DNA of 64,000 bases from Planctomycetota bacterium (lineage in GTDB: Bacteria; Planctomycetota; UBA1135; GCA-002686595): NCBI GenBank assembly GCA_029259635.1, contig JAJDEU010000043.1:156597-220596 (forward strand), written 5' to 3'. The translations under genes were made by a program, and so were the position numbers. Positions 26,250 to 33,920 of this stretch are shown piece after piece (positions within the stretch are counted from its first letter, which is position 1; every line of letters starts with the position of its first letter). Below the pieces are notes generated by a model that had not been told where the DNA came from, did no database searches, and saw nothing but the letters and a program-made list of their open reading frames with translations.

Positions 26250-28562
26250 CTACTGTGCCGGATCAAGTGGGATTACGATCGGGGCTAGTAAAGCCTCTCC
26301 GTTTGTAGCGGTCGGGCCCGGCATCAGCTCGATGCGGAAGGCTTCCGTACCGAAACTTCCGCTGGTTGGTTGAACGAGAAGATCGCTGTTTGCGTCCAAA
26401 GAGAGGACCAAAGCGATCGAGTCCCCCGAGTCGGTCACAGCCCGAATGGACTGAGCGCCGAAGGTGCCTAAATCGAGGTCGCCGCCGGAAAAGCGGAGAG
26501 TCAAAGAGTCGGTCGGTGTCGAACCGGCACTAAAGCTGAGTGAAGCGAATCGAAACAGGTCCGGGCGAGCACCGTCGAGAGATCCCGGCGCACCGGCGCC
26601 CGTCGATCCAAAAATTCCTCCGTCTCGCGTCAGACCGGGAAGCGCGAGTCCGGCAGCTTGCGCGGGCGATCCCGGCGTCAACCGAAAGTCGTCGATGACC
26701 GAGCTTGCCGGCGGATAGACGAACAGAACCTTGGGCACGAACTGCGGACTCGGAGTCAAGCTCACTGAGATGGGCGAGAGAACAGTCGCGCTGCGATCGA
26801 CCGAGTCATCATCGGTCTCGACGAGCGCGCCGAACGGAAGAGTAGCGGCACTCTCCAGTGTGAGAAGCGCGCCAACCGCGCTGGCAACGCGTACGAAATC
26901 ATCCGGGGCGTTCGAGAAGACCTCGTCTGTGGAAAGCGCTGTCGTCGTCGAGTTGACGACCAGCGCGCCGCTCCACGCATTGGGCTGACGAAAGGCAACG
27001 CTTGAGACGACGCCCGCCTGAGTAATCAAGCTCGCCACGCCTCCGCCCCCGTTTCCGCCGAACACGGAGTGACTGACAAGGAGGGCTTGATTTCCGATAT
27101 CCGCGCGAGTGCCAAAGCCTCCGTTGCCCAGGCATGCGGAGGTCGAGAGTAGAGCGTGTCCCTCGATGGATTCGGAAGTGAGCAAGACCCCATCCGTCGC
27201 GTTCGCACTGGCGAGCACTCGGTGAATCAACGTGGAGGCCAATCCATCGAGGTCGAGGTGAATTCCAGCCGCTCCATTGGCGCGCGCGCGACTCCCCAGT
27301 ACCGAGATGTTCGCCGACCAACCCGGGGCCTGTTCGTAGTCCCCGTCGATAAGTAAACCGTCGGCGCCGTTGCCCTCGAAGAGCGAGCGCTCGACCCGGA
27401 CGGAAAAGCGGCCAGGGTTGCCGGCGAAGAAGAGCGGGGGTGCCAGGTCAACATCCAACCCCTCCGTTCCGTTTCCGCGGAACTGACAGCCGCGAACGGA
27501 AAGCGAGGCCTTCTTTCCGGACGGCGCGATCAGGTCATCCAGCTCGGCACCTTCCTGCACATTGAACTCAAACAGGGAGCTATCTAGGCACAGCTCGAGT
27601 GCACCCAGCGCCGATAGACCATCCGCTCCGTTTCCGCTCGAACTCGAGCGGACGATCGCGACGTCGACTAGAGTGGTTGGACCTGTACGGAGGCTAATAC
27701 CGCGACCCGCGCAGTTTCTTATCTGGACGTTTCGAATCGAGAGGCGCGCGTCGGTGGCGTCGATTCCGATGGATGCCACCCCCCCGCCCTCGATGCGAAA
27801 GCCGTCCAAGATCGAGCCCATGAGCGGGCTGCTCACCGTCAGGACACTGAAGCCCGGTGCACCGCGAAGAATCGACGGGTGATCATTAGCGTCTCGGTCC
27901 TTGAGTCGAAACCCAGACTGAAACCCTCCGAATAGGTGAACTCCATCAAAGACCGGCAGCGCTACGTCGATGTAGTCCCCCTCAAGAAAGAAGACACTTC
28001 CGCCGCCTTGGGAGAGAGCCGTGAGAATGGCGGAGATCGGAGTCGGAAAGGCCGTCTGAGGGGTGAGGCCGTCCGCCGTGGTTGGGTCGGCGTTCGGGTC
28101 GACGTAGACCGGAGCGCCCGTTCGAACCTCCAGCGCTTCACCTACCATTCGCCAGGACGAACCCGCGGTGGTGCGGCTAGCTAGAGCCACGAAGTGGGTC
28201 TGGTTCTGAGCCAAGCCATCCTCGACCGTGTCACCGCTCGTATCAGGCATCTCAAACGGCGAACCCGACAAGAGGGTCTGCTCGTCTGTTCCTACGAATA
28301 GACCAAACTCCTGCGTATCCGTTCCGAGGTCCCACTTTACGCGCACCTCGTCGAGCCCGCCGACGGCGGAGACAAGTCCCGCCGCTCTCAATGCCGGCGC
28401 TGGTCCTGTGCTTGGTGGAGGCGTGACACCCGTTGGCGCGGAATTTGAGGAATCGGGTGCTCGCAGTCGCCCAGCGCAAGCGCCGAGAACCGGAGCTAGA
28501 CACAGGATGATGGCGAGACCGCTCCCCAATCTCCACGGTGATTGCGCTCCAGTCTTACTCAC
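26250..28562 (-). CDS. Lipoprotein with fibronectin-III-like region and parallel beta-helix
   Basis: A 770-residue protein. The leader 'LCLAPVLGACAGR' has a lipobox at Cys29. A Pro/Ser/Thr-rich linker follows, then a small beta-sandwich (about 60-150, FN3-like). The stretch 'VYVDPNADPTTADGLTPQTA' marks the start of a right-handed beta-helix of the kind found in pectate-lyase-like proteins. Rungs repeat 'SLFEGNGADGLLID', 'SRARANGAAGIHLDLDG' and 'SVFGGNGGGGVA' roughly every 25-40 residues between about 250 and 540. A C-terminal beta domain ends the protein. It could bind or cut an extracellular polysaccharide, but no catalytic residues can be assigned. Its first 8 bases overlap the upstream gene's end, so the two form one operon. 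Confidence 0.78.
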   Translation of the reverse strand: MSKTGAQSPWRLGSGLAIILCLAPVLGACAGRLRAPDSSNSAPTGVTPPPSTGPAPALRAAGLVSAVGGLDEVRVKWDLGTDTQEFGLFVGTDEQTLLSGSPFEMPDTSGDTVEDGLAQNQTHFVALASRTTAGSSWRMVGEALEVRTGAPVYVDPNADPTTADGLTPQTAFPTPISAILTALSQGGGSVFFLEGDYIDVALPVFDGVHLFGGFQSGFRLKDRDANDHPSILRGAPGFSVLTVSSPLMGSILDGFRIEGGGVASIGIDATDARLSIRNVQIRNCAGRGISLRTGPTTLVDVAIVRSSSSGNGADGLSALGALELCLDSSLFEFNVQEGAELDDLIAPSGKKASLSVRGCQFRGNGTEGLDVDLAPPLFFAGNPGRFSVRVERSLFEGNGADGLLIDGDYEQAPGWSANISVLGSRARANGAAGIHLDLDGLASTLIHRVLASANATDGVLLTSESIEGHALLSTSACLGNGGFGTRADIGNQALLVSHSVFGGNGGGGVASLITQAGVVSSVAFRQPNAWSGALVVNSTTTALSTDEVFSNAPDDFVRVASAVGALLTLESAATLPFGALVETDDDSVDRSATVLSPISVSLTPSPQFVPKVLFVYPPASSVIDDFRLTPGSPAQAAGLALPGLTRDGGIFGSTGAGAPGSLDGARPDLFRFASLSFSAGSTPTDSLTLRFSGGDLDLGTFGAQSIRAVTDSGDSIALVLSLDANSDLLVQPTSGSFGTEAFRIELMPGPTATNGEALLAPIVIPLDPAQ

Positions 28563-30120
28563 AGAAGTTCACCGCTAAGAAGTTCGTTCGCGCAATCGAC
28601 CCGACCCCATTGGGATCGAAGACCCATGCCTGAGCAGTGATCGAAATTCCGACCATCGACTGATCCACCGGCATGGAGTAGACGGTCGAGCCAACGCCGG
28701 CGACTCCTAGGGCGCCCGAAAGCGTTTGCGTCTTTGTCCTGAAGCCACCCGGCAAGGGAGAGAGCGGAATGAAGACCTTGGGTTTGAACGGGAATCGCGC
28801 AGAACTGCTTGACGGAAAACTGAGGCTGAGAACAGAAGTGCTTCCTCCCAACGCGCCCGTAACCTCTAGCCCGTAGGCCGAGTTTCCGGCGCGAGGCGCT
28901 CCGCCAATCGGCGTCAGTCCAGGAACGATTCCGCCCGTGCCCGGCGAGCCTGTTCCCGACGAGATGCCCAAGGGGCACGAAGGTAGGCTGGCGTCGAGCG
29001 GAGTGTTGCCCACCACGGATACCGCTGGAATCGACTGACGACCGAGGGGCAAGCTGAACCCCGGGGGATCGAACTCCACGTCCAATATTCCGGCGGGAAC
29101 GACAACCGAATACGCGCCTATAGCGTCCGAACTATCGGCGCAAAGATGAACCGGCGCTCCTCCGGGACGATCGACATCGACATCTGCCCCGGCCACGGGC
29201 GAGCCGTCGAAAGCCCGAACGACACCGGAGAGTAAGAAGCCCGCTTCCATCTGAAGCAAGCCCAAGCTGACATCGGCAGTAACGGAAATATCGTTGATCA
29301 CCTGTCCCACCAGCTGCTCGCCGTTGACCGGACAGAGCGCCGCGCGGAAGTGGCCGGCGGGTACGACGATGGAGAAGGCACCGTTCACGTCGGTATTGTC
29401 GTCTGGCGTATACAGCTCGACTCCTGAGCCCGCCATCGAGATATCGAAGTCGGCATCCTCGAACGGAATCATTCCCGGTCCCACCACGATCCCCGAAATT
29501 CGAAACCCCGGCTTTAGGCTCACCGTACCGACAGACAGGGCCTCCGTCGGTTGCAGCAGGAAGGCTGTGGGAGCCAGAGTTTGCCCGAGCACTCCGGAGG
29601 GATTGAGGCGCAGCTCAATGGCCGATGCCGGCGCGGCGATGGTGAACTCGCCAAAGGCATTGCTCAGGTCGCCTGGCAAGATCAGGTTATCGCCAGTCGT
29701 CAGATCGATCACATCTAGATTAACGCCCGCGAGAGGAAAGCCAGCGGGGTCTCGAATCAAGCCCGAGATCAAGACGCCAGGAGGCAACGTGATCGTGCCC
29801 ATGTTCTTCGTGCCGACGATGATTACATCCTCTACTTCGGTGACGAGGTGAGAGCTCAGCGGCGGAATCGGCGGCGTAAAACTCACCCGGTAGAGGCCTG
29901 CGGGAACGGTCGTGACAAAGTTCCCGAGGGCATCTGTGCCATCGTTGAAGATCGGCGGCGTGCCCCCGCTTCCGAGGTTCTTTACGTCGATGTCGACGCC
30001 GGGCACCCCCACTCCGAAGGAGTCCACGACGCGTCCCGTAATGAAGTCGGCTTGCGCCGGAAGGGAAAACAGAGCGAGGGTGAGAAGGGAGAGTAATGGG
30101 TGTGGAGTCCTGAAGTTCAC
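28555..30120 (-). CDS. Secreted protein with four CnaB/carboxypeptidase-regulatory-like repeats
   Basis: A 521-residue protein. The GTG start at 30120 is chosen because a signal peptide ('PLLSLLTLALFSLPAQA') begins there; the longer frame upstream lacks one. Four beta-sandwich repeats follow, beginning 'FITGRVVDSFGVGVPGVDID', 'LISGLIRDPAGFPLAGVNLD', 'RISGIVVGPGMIPFEDADFD' and 'LLSGVVRAFDGSPVAGADVD'. Their spacing is about 85-90 residues. After 'GISSGTGSPGTGGIVPG' comes a separate beta domain that I associate with secreted planctomycete proteins. It ends in Cys-Glu. Likely structural or adhesive, on the surface or in the matrix. A sigma-54-type promoter lies 105 bases upstream of the start. 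Confidence 0.8.
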   Translation of the reverse strand: MNFRTPHPLLSLLTLALFSLPAQADFITGRVVDSFGVGVPGVDIDVKNLGSGGTPPIFNDGTDALGNFVTTVPAGLYRVSFTPPIPPLSSHLVTEVEDVIIVGTKNMGTITLPPGVLISGLIRDPAGFPLAGVNLDVIDLTTGDNLILPGDLSNAFGEFTIAAPASAIELRLNPSGVLGQTLAPTAFLLQPTEALSVGTVSLKPGFRISGIVVGPGMIPFEDADFDISMAGSGVELYTPDDNTDVNGAFSIVVPAGHFRAALCPVNGEQLVGQVINDISVTADVSLGLLQMEAGFLLSGVVRAFDGSPVAGADVDVDRPGGAPVHLCADSSDAIGAYSVVVPAGILDVEFDPPGFSLPLGRQSIPAVSVVGNTPLDASLPSCPLGISSGTGSPGTGGIVPGLTPIGGAPRAGNSAYGLEVTGALGGSTSVLSLSFPSSSSARFPFKPKVFIPLSPLPGGFRTKTQTLSGALGVAGVGSTVYSMPVDQSMVGISITAQAWVFDPNGVGSIARTNFLAVNFCE

Positions 30121-30236
30121 GGGAATGCCTCGGCTAGAAAGGTGGAGTGCCCTTCGCTCGTCCTGGAAGCGAGCGTCGCACGGAAGCGAATCGCTCTTCG
30201 TCGAACTAGCGGAGAGTTGGAGAGGCAAGTCCCGGC

Positions 30237-30251
30237 GCAAACGAGGTGCCG
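30237..30251 (-). promoter_or_regulatory. Putative sigma-54 promoter for the leftward CnaB-like/beta-helix operon
   Basis: On the minus strand the sequence reads CGGCAC-CTCGT-TTGC. GG lies at 30250-30249 and GC at 30238-30237, with ten bases between: an exact match to the GGCAC-N5-TTGC core. The predicted start is near 30225, giving a leader of about 105 bases before the GTG at 30120. Confidence 0.7.
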
Positions 30252-30297
30252 CGCGTTATTTGTTCTGAGGCGGGGCTCCGATGGGCTACTCCGTCCA

Positions 30298-30345
30298 CGA
30301 TTTGGAATCGATCCGAACCTTGGACGCCAATCACGCCCCAAATCG
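30298..30345. promoter_or_regulatory. Candidate enhancer: inverted repeat between divergent sigma-54 promoters
   Basis: CGATTTGG (30298-30305) and CCAAATCG (30338-30345) are perfect 8-base inverted repeats 32 bases apart, lying between the two outward-facing sigma-54-type promoters. A palindrome GCCTAGGC follows at 30346-30353. Sigma-54 activators bind palindromic upstream sites, so this is a reasonable location for a shared one. Binding is inferred only. Confidence 0.35.
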
Positions 30346-30366
30346 GCCTAGGCGTGGCTAGGACCG

Positions 30367-30382
30367 CGGCACTCCGCTTGCC
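30367..30382 (+). promoter_or_regulatory. Putative sigma-54 promoter for the polysaccharide operon
   Basis: The sequence reads CGGCAC-TCCGC-TTGCC. GG is at 30368-30369 and GC at 30380-30381, with ten bases between: an exact match to the core consensus. The predicted start is near 30393, which would leave an ATG at 30395 leaderless and so argues for translation starting at 30425 or 30446. Confidence 0.7.
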
Positions 30383-30445
30383 TTACAGGCCAGCATGGAT
30401 ATCGGAATCTTTGAAGACGACCGGATGGGTTGCACGAGTGCCCCC

Positions 30446-31618
30446 ATGCGAGTCTTGCTCTACAGCCATGATTCGTTCGGGCTCGGCCACCTGCGCCGCA
30501 ACCTCAACATCGCCCAAGCTCTGACGAGTGGCAACGAACACGCGGAGGTCATCATCGTCACCGGCTCGCCCTGCGCGACCCACTTTCCCATGCCGCCGCG
30601 CGTGGATGTGGTCAAGCTCCCGGCGGTCACGAAGAATGCAGAGGGTCGCTACGTGCCGCGCAGCCTGGGCGGCGAGCTGGACTTTTCAATCGAGCTTCGG
30701 CGTGCGCTGCTCATGCAGCTATTCGAGAGCTTTGCTCCCGACCTCCTGATCGTCGATCATCAGCTGCTCGGTCTGCGCGGCGAACTGATTCCCGTCCTGA
30801 GAGAAGCCAAGCAGCGCGGTACCCGAACCATCCTCGGCATTCGCGACGTCATCGACTCCCCGGAGGTTGTCGCCCGCGAGTGGGGATCCAAGAGCGCGCG
30901 CTGGGCGCTTGGTGAGGTCTACGACCGGGTCTGCGTCTATGGGACCTCGCGCGTCTTCGACACGCGCGCCGAGTATCCCGTCCCGCCCGAGCTCGCACAA
31001 CGTCTGGAGTTCACCGGCTACCTCTCGCCCAAACTCGCCGAGTCCGCGCCCCACTCCGTTCCCAACTTGAAGCCGGAGGTACTCGTGACAATGGGAGGCG
31101 GCGAGGACGGTGAAGAGCGCGTGCTCACCTACCTCGATGCGCTCGAGCTGGGGCCCACGACTTGGGACAGCACGCTGGTCCTCGGCCCGCTCATGCCCTC
31201 GCGTGCCGTTCGGCGAATCAAACGCCGCGCACGCATCTTGGGTGGCGTAACGGTACATCGCTTTCACGCCGACCTTCCGAAACTACTCTCCAACTCGTCG
31301 TTGGTTGTCGCCATGGCAGGCTACAACACATCAACGGAGATCTTGCGAAGCGGAAGGCCGGCGGTCTTTCTACCGAGAACCTTCCCGCGCGCTGAACAGC
31401 ACATTCGCGCCGAGCGACTCGAGCGCATCGGGGCCGCGCGCTGCCTGCCGAACGCGAGTGCCGCCGAGCTTCGCGCGGCGATTGAGTCGAGCCTCGCGGC
31501 ACCCTCGAGAATCCGCGTTCGGTTGCCGCTCGACGGCCTCGATCGACTCGCCGCCATCGCCGACGAGCTCGTCAACGGCACGCCGATCGATCAGAAGTCA
31601 GAAACGAGGATTGCCTGA
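30446..31618 (+). CDS. MurG-like predicted glycosyltransferase (COG4671 type)
   Basis: A 390-residue GT-B-fold enzyme. The N-terminus 'MRVLLYSHDSFGLGHLRRNL' is characteristic of the COG4671 predicted glycosyltransferases, relatives of MurG. 'EVLVTMGGGEDGEERVLTYL' near residue 210 and 'VAMAGYNTSTEILRSGRPAV' near residue 286 form the C-terminal nucleotide-sugar site. The start at 30446 follows this homology and the promoter position; 30425 and 30395 are in-frame alternatives. It is the first of seven genes that all overlap by 1-20 bases. It probably transfers a sugar in the cytoplasm during assembly of an exported glycan; donor and acceptor are unknown. Confidence 0.85.
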   Translation: MRVLLYSHDSFGLGHLRRNLNIAQALTSGNEHAEVIIVTGSPCATHFPMPPRVDVVKLPAVTKNAEGRYVPRSLGGELDFSIELRRALLMQLFESFAPDLLIVDHQLLGLRGELIPVLREAKQRGTRTILGIRDVIDSPEVVAREWGSKSARWALGEVYDRVCVYGTSRVFDTRAEYPVPPELAQRLEFTGYLSPKLAESAPHSVPNLKPEVLVTMGGGEDGEERVLTYLDALELGPTTWDSTLVLGPLMPSRAVRRIKRRARILGGVTVHRFHADLPKLLSNSSLVVAMAGYNTSTEILRSGRPAVFLPRTFPRAEQHIRAERLERIGAARCLPNASAAELRAAIESSLAAPSRIRVRLPLDGLDRLAAIADELVNGTPIDQKSETRIA

Positions 31619-32856
31619 TGGCTCAGCCGCGAATTGCCTACCTGTTGAAGAAGTTCCCGCGCCTGTCGGAGACCTTTGTACTCAACGAGATTCTCGAGCA
31701 GGAGCGCCGGGGCACTCAAGTCCACGTGTTCTCGAGGCGCACACCCGATGACGAACCCAGGCACGCCGAGCTCGCGCGCTTGAAGGCAGAGATCGAACAA
31801 GTCCCGCGCAAGCACGCTCTCAATCCTTGGGAGGAGCTGTTCGCTTCACCGGACGGCGCCGCGACCACGCTTGCTGCGATTCGAGAGATTCTGGCGGACA
31901 ATGAGGTCTGGCAACACCCGCGACTGACCGAGTTACTCGGCGAGGCGTTGTTTCTCTTGCGTCGATCGAGAGAGCTCGAGATCGAGCACGTCCATGTTCA
32001 CTTCGCCACGGATTCGGCGATTACCGCCATGCTGCTCTCGCGGTTAGGTGGCCCCGGATACAGCGTGACGATGCATGCCAAGGACATCTACCGCACGGCG
32101 ATCCGCCCGGAATTACTTCAACGAATCGTCGGCGACTCGCGCTTCACCGTCACGGTCTGCGACGCGAACGTGTGCTACTTGAACGACATGCTGAATGAAG
32201 CAGCGCGTACGAAGCTCCGCCGGCTCTACAACGGAATTGAACTCGAATCCTTTGAGGTCCCGCCCAGTCAGCAGCGCTCAGCGAACCGAGTCTTGGCCGT
32301 CGGAAGACTAGTGGAAAAGAAAGGCTTCGACGTCCTGCTCGACGCACTTGCGCTCTTGCGGGATCGCGAGATTCCTTTTGAAGCCACCATTCTTGGCGAT
32401 GGTGATTCTCGGAGTGCGCTGCTGGCCCAACTCGAGGAACTCGACCTGACGGACAAGGTCGAGCTGCCCGGCGCTCTCCCGCTTGAGGAAATTCGCGAGC
32501 ATATGGGGAGCGCCACCGTGTTCTGCTTGCCCTGCGTCATCGGTGAGGACGGCAACCGCGATGCGCTGCCGACCGTCTTGCTGGAGGCCTTGGCCAGCGG
32601 GCTGCCCGCCATCTCAACTCCAGTGACCGGCATTCCCGAGATCCTCGACAACGGTGGCGCGGGCGTGATCGTGCCGGAGCGAGATGCGGAAGCGACGGCA
32701 GACGCGCTCGCGCAGCTGCTCGGCGACCCGATCGAGAGACAGTCCCTTGCGCTCGCCGGCCTCGAGCGTGTGCATCGGCTCTTCGATCTCGCCAAGTCCG
32801 GCGACTCCCTCAACCGCTGGTTCGGCGAAGCCATTCGCGCGGAGGTCTGCGCGTGA
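31618..32856 (+). CDS. Family 4 glycosyltransferase
   Basis: A 412-residue GT-B enzyme. 'IAYLLKKFPRLSETFVLNEI' at the N-terminus is typical of exopolysaccharide GT4 enzymes such as those for colanic acid. 'VHVHFATDSAITAMLLSRL' is near residue 123, 'SANRVLAVGRLVEKKGFDVL' near residue 220 and 'DALPTVLLEALASGLPAIST' near residue 316, where the E-x7-E site of retaining GT4 enzymes lies. It overlaps the previous stop by one base (TGATG) and the next gene by 4. It is presumably cytoplasmic and adds a sugar to the growing repeat or lipid-linked glycan. Confidence 0.9.
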   Translation: MAQPRIAYLLKKFPRLSETFVLNEILEQERRGTQVHVFSRRTPDDEPRHAELARLKAEIEQVPRKHALNPWEELFASPDGAATTLAAIREILADNEVWQHPRLTELLGEALFLLRRSRELEIEHVHVHFATDSAITAMLLSRLGGPGYSVTMHAKDIYRTAIRPELLQRIVGDSRFTVTVCDANVCYLNDMLNEAARTKLRRLYNGIELESFEVPPSQQRSANRVLAVGRLVEKKGFDVLLDALALLRDREIPFEATILGDGDSRSALLAQLEELDLTDKVELPGALPLEEIREHMGSATVFCLPCVIGEDGNRDALPTVLLEALASGLPAISTPVTGIPEILDNGGAGVIVPERDAEATADALAQLLGDPIERQSLALAGLERVHRLFDLAKSGDSLNRWFGEAIRAEVCA

Positions 32857-33920
32857 GAATCGCATTCGTCAATCAGGACCGCGGCATCTCGCCGGACCGT
32901 GAGAAAGGCGCCGCCGTCCACCTCAGTGCACTGCGCAAGGCTCTCGCCCGACGCGGCGCGAAGGTTCTCGCGTTCGACCAGCCCGACGACTCGGCCCTGC
33001 TCGATGAGTTGAGCCGAGCCTGGCGAGACGGTCCGTTCGATCTCGTCTACGAGCGCTACGCCCTCGGCAAAGACACTGCGTGCCGATTCGCGCAGACCAC
33101 CGAAGTGCCATTCGCTCTTGAGGTCAACTCGCCCCTGCTCGTAGAAGCCTCGACCTACCGCGACTACCAGAGCTGTGAGCGCGACATCGCCTGCGAAGAC
33201 TTTCTTATGCAGGCGGCAGATCGCATTTTCGCGGTCTCCGCGGCCATCGGTGAGTACGCAGCCTCGCGCGGTGCGTTGCGCATCGAAGTCTGTCCCAATG
33301 GCGTCGATGCGGACGTGTTTTTTCCGCGCCCGAATTCGGAACTACGCAACAGCTTGATTCCAAAAGGTCGGCTCGTCGTCGGTTTTCACGGGCGGCTGCG
33401 GTCCTGGCACGGTATCGAGTTTCTAGGGCATGCCATTAAGCAGGCGATAGCGAGCGGAGTTCCACTGCACCTCCTGACGGTGGGGCGCGGCGACTATGAA
33501 GAGCTGCTCTCGCCCTATATTCCCCGGTCTCATCGAACGCACGTCCAGTGGGTTCCGCACGATGAGGTTGCGCGCTACGTCGGGTGCTTCGACGTGCTCC
33601 CGCTGTGCTATCAAGAGCCCGTCTACTTCTCTCCGCTCAAGCTCGCTGAGGGGATGGCCTGCGGTGCCGTTCCGGTTGTTCCTCACGGCGGCGACTGGGA
33701 GCGCTTCCTCGTTCAGAGTGATAACGCGCTCTACTACCCGGCGGGTTCTATCGAGAACATGGCCGAGTGTTTCGAGCGACTCGCAAGCGCCGGCGGAGAA
33801 CGCAATCGGCTTGGAGCGAGCGCGATTCGGACATCGGCGACGCTCTCGTGGGACTCGATCGCGGAGCGCGTCATGTCCGTTCCGGCACGCGCGGCCTCGG
33901 CCGAAGAAGCGTCACCGTGA
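32853..33920 (+). CDS. Family 4 glycosyltransferase
   Basis: A 355-residue GT-B enzyme with a GTG start inside the preceding stop (GTGA). 'RIAFVNQDRGISPDREKGAA' opens the N-terminal Rossmann domain and 'FDLVYERYALGKDTACRFA' follows. 'RIEVCPNGVDADVFFP' near residue 146 and 'VVGFHGRLRSWHGIEFLGHA' near residue 172 are typical GT4 elements. 'FSPLKLAEGMACGAVPVVPH' near residue 255 holds the donor-binding Glu. It is the third glycosyltransferase of the operon. Sugar specificity cannot be read from sequence. Confidence 0.88.
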   Translation: MRIAFVNQDRGISPDREKGAAVHLSALRKALARRGAKVLAFDQPDDSALLDELSRAWRDGPFDLVYERYALGKDTACRFAQTTEVPFALEVNSPLLVEASTYRDYQSCERDIACEDFLMQAADRIFAVSAAIGEYAASRGALRIEVCPNGVDADVFFPRPNSELRNSLIPKGRLVVGFHGRLRSWHGIEFLGHAIKQAIASGVPLHLLTVGRGDYEELLSPYIPRSHRTHVQWVPHDEVARYVGCFDVLPLCYQEPVYFSPLKLAEGMACGAVPVVPHGGDWERFLVQSDNALYYPAGSIENMAECFERLASAGGERNRLGASAIRTSATLSWDSIAERVMSVPARAASAEEASP

